From: Candidatus Woesebacteria bacterium
GTDB lineage: Bacteria; Patescibacteriota; Microgenomatia; UBA1400; MFAQ01
Assembly (NCBI GenBank): GCA_020052895.1
Contig: JAGVOE010000041.1
Location: 1-6,541, forward strand
Direction of reading: 5' to 3'
DNA: 6,541 nucleotides
Of the stretch, positions 3,971 to 6,541 are shown in pieces (within the stretch, counting starts at the first letter, position 1; the number at the start of each line of letters is the position of its first letter). A model generated the notes under the pieces. It searched no databases. It was not told the DNA's origin and saw nothing but the letters and a program-made list of their open reading frames with translations. The position numbers were made by a program, and so were the translations under genes.

Positions 3971-6541
3971 TCACCTGGATAGATCAATATTCCTAAGCTT
4001 GTCAGGCCAAGCCGTTGAGTTTACATCTTTAGCCATCATTTGCAGAACTTCAGGTTTCGGTGGTACTCCAAAATTATACCAGTTTGGAAATTTTACCGTT
4101 TCTGTTCTCGGTGAAAAAGATGAAAGTAATAAATTTACATATTGATTGCCCAAACTTAGGGCTTTTACCAAAGTCATATTATCTCTCCAAAGTGTACTAA
4201 AATAATCCGCAAATTCTTTTCTATGTTTCACTCTAATGGAGTGTTCAAATCCCAGATACGCTTCTTCTTCTGTTTGTGGTAGTTGACTCAGTATCTGTAC
4301 TGCCATTTCAGCAAGAGCATTCATATCCTTTGGTTTTTCACAATATGCATCTGCATATGATTTGGTAAACATATCTATTTTTGCAATGGCAACCATTGCC
4401 TTCGAAGCCCATTCACCCTCCTTTACCGGCCTCGTCCCATCAGCAACAAAATCAAAATAGGGATCACAGGTCATGTCGTTGTTTACCCATCCTGCAGCCT
4501 TTAGATTTACCTTATAGTGGATCAGCAAACTAGCCTTAAGCTTACCCAAAGCCACCAAATCTGACTCAGGTTTAGTTGTTACTTCCTTGATTCCAGTTAG
4601 CACTATTAAAGCCCTTCTCATCATTTCAAGTTGGGTGTCCGTATCGCTAGCTTTGTCTAACTTCATAATACGATTTGAAAGTTCGGACTTTTCGTCTTCA
4701 GACAGATCACTTTCTGTTCTTCCTCTCAGATACGCCTCTTTTAGAGTTGATACCTCAGTAGATCTCTGTGCACCGGTTTTAAGATGTAGCACCCTTTCTC
4801 TCAGCCAATGACCTTCATTAAATACTTCCTCCATCCCCGTCATTCCGGTAGGAATCAGGTGCCTGGGGAGGCTATGACTGAGCCAATCCTCAATTATGGC
4901 CTGCGCTTCGGGAGTAAGTTTCCTATTTTCTGTAAACAGTCTACTGTGACTCCACCCTGCAGTTTGCAAACTGTGGACAGCTGCTCTTACAGCAGGTGAC
5001 TTGTTACCCATTATGTTATAGAGTTTTATTTCCTTTTTTGGTCTGTCGACCATCATCAAAAAGATATCGTCTGCTGAAAACTCGGTTAGCATCAAGTGAG
5101 AGGTAAGCTCCGTAAATGCCACTTCAGCCACGTGCTTATTTATCTTCAGCATTTCATAAATCTGTTCTCTTTGTTCTCTTGATTGAATAATATTATAGTG
5201 ATCAACCGTTTTGCCTTCAAAAAACTTTCTCAGATCCATCATGGCCTTGCTAACCGCCACTTCTATATCAGGTATTCCCAAAATTTCTAGTTTCCCATTT
5301 CTCATTTCCGGCACTTTCATCGATCGAGGCAAAATATTTCCATCTGGTTGAACTACCCCCGCAAAAAACTTCTCAACATAGTCAGCCGGAAACAATCCTT
5401 CGCTCAAGGAGGCTCCTACTACTTCTTCGGTGCTTCGTAGCTTCTCCCATGATCGTAAAGTCTCTCTAATTCCAATCCAGTTATCAAGTCCCAGCTCTTT
5501 TATCATTTTCAGAGTATCTCGGTCTATATTTCCTCTCATTTTCCCTAGCTCAGTCACAATAAACCCATCTGGATTTACCAGTGATCTAATTACGGCCTCA
5601 GCATTATACGCACCCTTTTCACCCATCTCAAAAATCTGCTTATAACAGTAATCTATAATCCTATCCTGCTCTTCATTTGTCAGCTTTTCGCCTCCGGATA
5701 TGTATTCATTAGCCTTATCCATAATCTCGTTTACCAGATCACTCTTTGCGCCCTGTTTTGCCAAGGTTTCTGCTAGAGTTCGGTAAAGCTTGGCCTTTAG
5801 ACGAGGGTCTTTATATTCTTCAACCTTTTCCATTCTGTCTCTTGCCTGAGTTTCAGAAATCACCTTGTCACCCCCCCCCGTTCTCTCTGTTAATTTTTCA
5901 CTCATAGATTTCTTTTTTTTAATTTCTCCAGCAACTGGATCCGGTGCTGACCCTCCCGCTGGCTCATTCCCAGGCACCCCAGCCTCAACTCTAACTCTAT
6001 TAACATCAATATTCATTCTGTTTAGTATTTGTTCCGCCTCCTCGGTCGTCATCCCTATAGTTGTCGGATTCATACCGTCAAAGATAATTCTTCGAGCGCC
6101 AGCAGTTCGTTTTCTGCCATCCCGATCCTTAAGAATACGAACATCGTATCCCCTAGTTCCAAGTCTTGCAGTAGCTTCATTAATCTTCTGTTGATATCCA
6201 GCCCTTTCATCATCAGGCAAAAGACCTTTACTGTGATCTGCAGGATCTATCCATCTTCGAGGCTCTCTTGCTGCCATATTAAGATCGCGGTCCAAGTTTT
6301 CATCCCATCTTAGTTCTCGAGCATCTCCTTCAATAACAATACCCTCCGCCTTATCTTTATCGTCTTCAACTTCGGGCTTTTTTCTATCAGAATCGTGCCC
6401 CATTCCCAGTTCGGAAGTTTGTTCTAAATCCCCTTCCACTCTATTTGAATTATCTGCCAACATTTTTTGTCTTCTTTCGTCTATCTTTTCTGGTGAATAT
6501 AGATCCCAGTTAGTTCCTGGTTGTTTAGCCACCTTCATCTG
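3971..6541 (-). CDS. Large soluble orphan protein, at least 855 residues, unknown function
   Basis: The stop is TGA at 3971-3973. The first ATG in the window (codon 6538-6536) gives 855 residues, but the frame stays open to the window edge, so a more upstream start cannot be excluded. There is no signal peptide or membrane segment. Residues 1-80 are highly charged and probably disordered. Residues 80-180 form a small basic-acidic module (for example TRGYDVRILKDRDGRKRTAGARRIIFDG). Residues 185-235 are a Gly/Pro/Lys linker. About 235-850 is a long, mostly helical region with conserved-looking Trp, Gly and Pro residues but no nucleotide-binding, nuclease, protease or helicase motif that I recognise. 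Only three cysteines occur (298, 691, 733), so metal binding through cysteine clusters is unlikely. It faces the VirB6-like gene convergently, so it is a separate transcription unit. Its role could be structural or scaffolding, in the cytoplasm, but this is speculation. I am sure that it is a real gene because of its length and consistent protein-like composition. Confidence 0.85.
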   Translation of the reverse strand, partial: QMKVAKQPGTNWDLYSPEKIDERRQKMLADNSNRVEGDLEQTSELGMGHDSDRKKPEVEDDKDKAEGIVIEGDARELRWDENLDRDLNMAAREPRRWIDPADHSKGLLPDDERAGYQQKINEATARLGTRGYDVRILKDRDGRKRTAGARRIIFDGMNPTTIGMTTEEAEQILNRMNIDVNRVRVEAGVPGNEPAGGSAPDPVAGEIKKKKSMSEKLTERTGGGDKVISETQARDRMEKVEEYKDPRLKAKLYRTLAETLAKQGAKSDLVNEIMDKANEYISGGEKLTNEEQDRIIDYCYKQIFEMGEKGAYNAEAVIRSLVNPDGFIVTELGKMRGNIDRDTLKMIKELGLDNWIGIRETLRSWEKLRSTEEVVGASLSEGLFPADYVEKFFAGVVQPDGNILPRSMKVPEMRNGKLEILGIPDIEVAVSKAMMDLRKFFEGKTVDHYNIIQSREQREQIYEMLKINKHVAEVAFTELTSHLMLTEFSADDIFLMMVDRPKKEIKLYNIMGNKSPAVRAAVHSLQTAGWSHSRLFTENRKLTPEAQAIIEDWLSHSLPRHLIPTGMTGMEEVFNEGHWLRERVLHLKTGAQRSTEVSTLKEAYLRGRTESDLSEDEKSELSNRIMKLDKASDTDTQLEMMRRALIVLTGIKEVTTKPESDLVALGKLKASLLIHYKVNLKAAGWVNNDMTCDPYFDFVADGTRPVKEGEWASKAMVAIAKIDMFTKSYADAYCEKPKDMNALAEMAVQILSQLPQTEEEAYLGFEHSIRVKHRKEFADYFSTLWRDNMTLVKALSLGNQYVNLLLSSFSPRTETVKFPNWYNFGVPPKPEVLQMMAKDVNSTAWPDKLRNIDLSR
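5871..5879 (-). repeat. Nine-G homopolymer tract within the orphan gene
   Basis: Nine consecutive C on the given strand read as nine G on the coding strand, encoding Gly221-223 in the linker of the orphan protein. The context is such that one G more gives TGA immediately after the tract, and one G fewer gives TGA three codons on. Any single-base slip would thus truncate the protein to its N-terminal quarter. It could be a contingency (phase-variable) tract, a site prone to sequencing error, or neutral. Confidence 0.5.
5912..5918 (-). other. Candidate -1 frameshift site (A AAA AAG) in the orphan gene
   Basis: On the coding strand an A8-G tract (5920-5912) is read AAA AAA AAG as Lys207-209, so the heptamer A AAA AAG lies in the exact X XXY YYZ phase used by Escherichia coli dnaX. 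After a -1 slip the reading is GAA ATC TAT GAG TGA: four codons and then a stop at 5900-5898, giving a product of about 213 residues. A GGAG motif (5929-5926) lies seven bases upstream, a possible weak stimulator; in dnaX this spacing is about ten. No downstream stem-loop was established by eye. The motif is seen; use as a frameshift site is inference. Confidence 0.35.

Noticed and set aside
4839..4855. Second copy of the 10-mer GTCATTCCGG (also 2025-2034), here followed by an ATTCC/GGAAT palindrome
   Set aside because: It lies inside the intact orphan coding sequence (residues near PTGMTGM) and the match to the intergenic element ends after ten bases. Chance is sufficient without a genome-wide repeat search.
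3948..6313. Short plus-strand open frames opposite the orphan gene
   Set aside because: They are Ser/Phe/Ile/Leu-rich shadows of a long charged coding sequence and have no independent support.
1..6541. Recoded UGA (glycine), as in some CPR lineages
   Set aside because: The orphan gene ends at TGA at a sensible position and no real gene has an in-frame TGA.
1..6541. tRNA, rRNA, CRISPR array, transposase or integrase
   Set aside because: No cloverleaf, array of regular repeats and spacers, or recombinase motif was found on either strand by reading.

Overview
The window holds six protein genes. It looks like part of a genome from the Candidate Phyla Radiation (Patescibacteria, perhaps Microgenomates). 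That assignment is an inference from the gene content: a VirB6/TrbL-like polytopic protein with a signal peptide and a large extracytoplasmic N-terminus, next to a secreted lytic-transglycosylase-like protein. It is also consistent with the absence of Shine-Dalgarno sequences and with a very large orphan soluble protein. No phylogenetic marker is present, so the assignment is moderate at best. Stops are TAA five times and TGA once, with no in-frame TGA, so the standard bacterial code fits.

Layout, left to right. (1) Positions 1-1402, plus strand: the 3' part of a lytic-transglycosylase-like gene, then after a 1-nt gap a small membrane-anchored protein gene. These look like the end of an operon for a cell-envelope apparatus. 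(2) Positions 1403-2088: a compact type II toxin-antitoxin cassette, with a ribbon-helix-helix antitoxin and a RelE/ParE-superfamily toxin overlapping by 1 nt. It has its own consensus promoter and operator-like repeats, and a palindromic element lies on each side. (3) Positions 2089-3900, plus strand: a 603-residue VirB6/TrbL-like channel protein with a -10 box almost touching its ATG. (4) Positions 3971-6541, minus strand and convergent: a gene for a protein of at least 855 residues with no recognised family, no membrane segment and no signal peptide.

The transglycosylase-like enzyme could open the peptidoglycan for a type IV secretion-like channel of which the VirB6-like protein would be the membrane core. 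The small anchored protein may be an accessory part. The toxin-antitoxin pair sits between them and may be a later insertion. Both the antitoxin and the VirB6-like gene have promoters that predict leaderless transcripts. In the large minus-strand gene, a linker carries an in-frame A AAA AAG slippery heptamer with a -1-frame stop just after it, followed by a nine-G tract. This is the most unexpected signal in the window. No RNA genes, CRISPR array, transposase or convincing intrinsic terminator were found, and no stretch over 300 bases lacks a gene.
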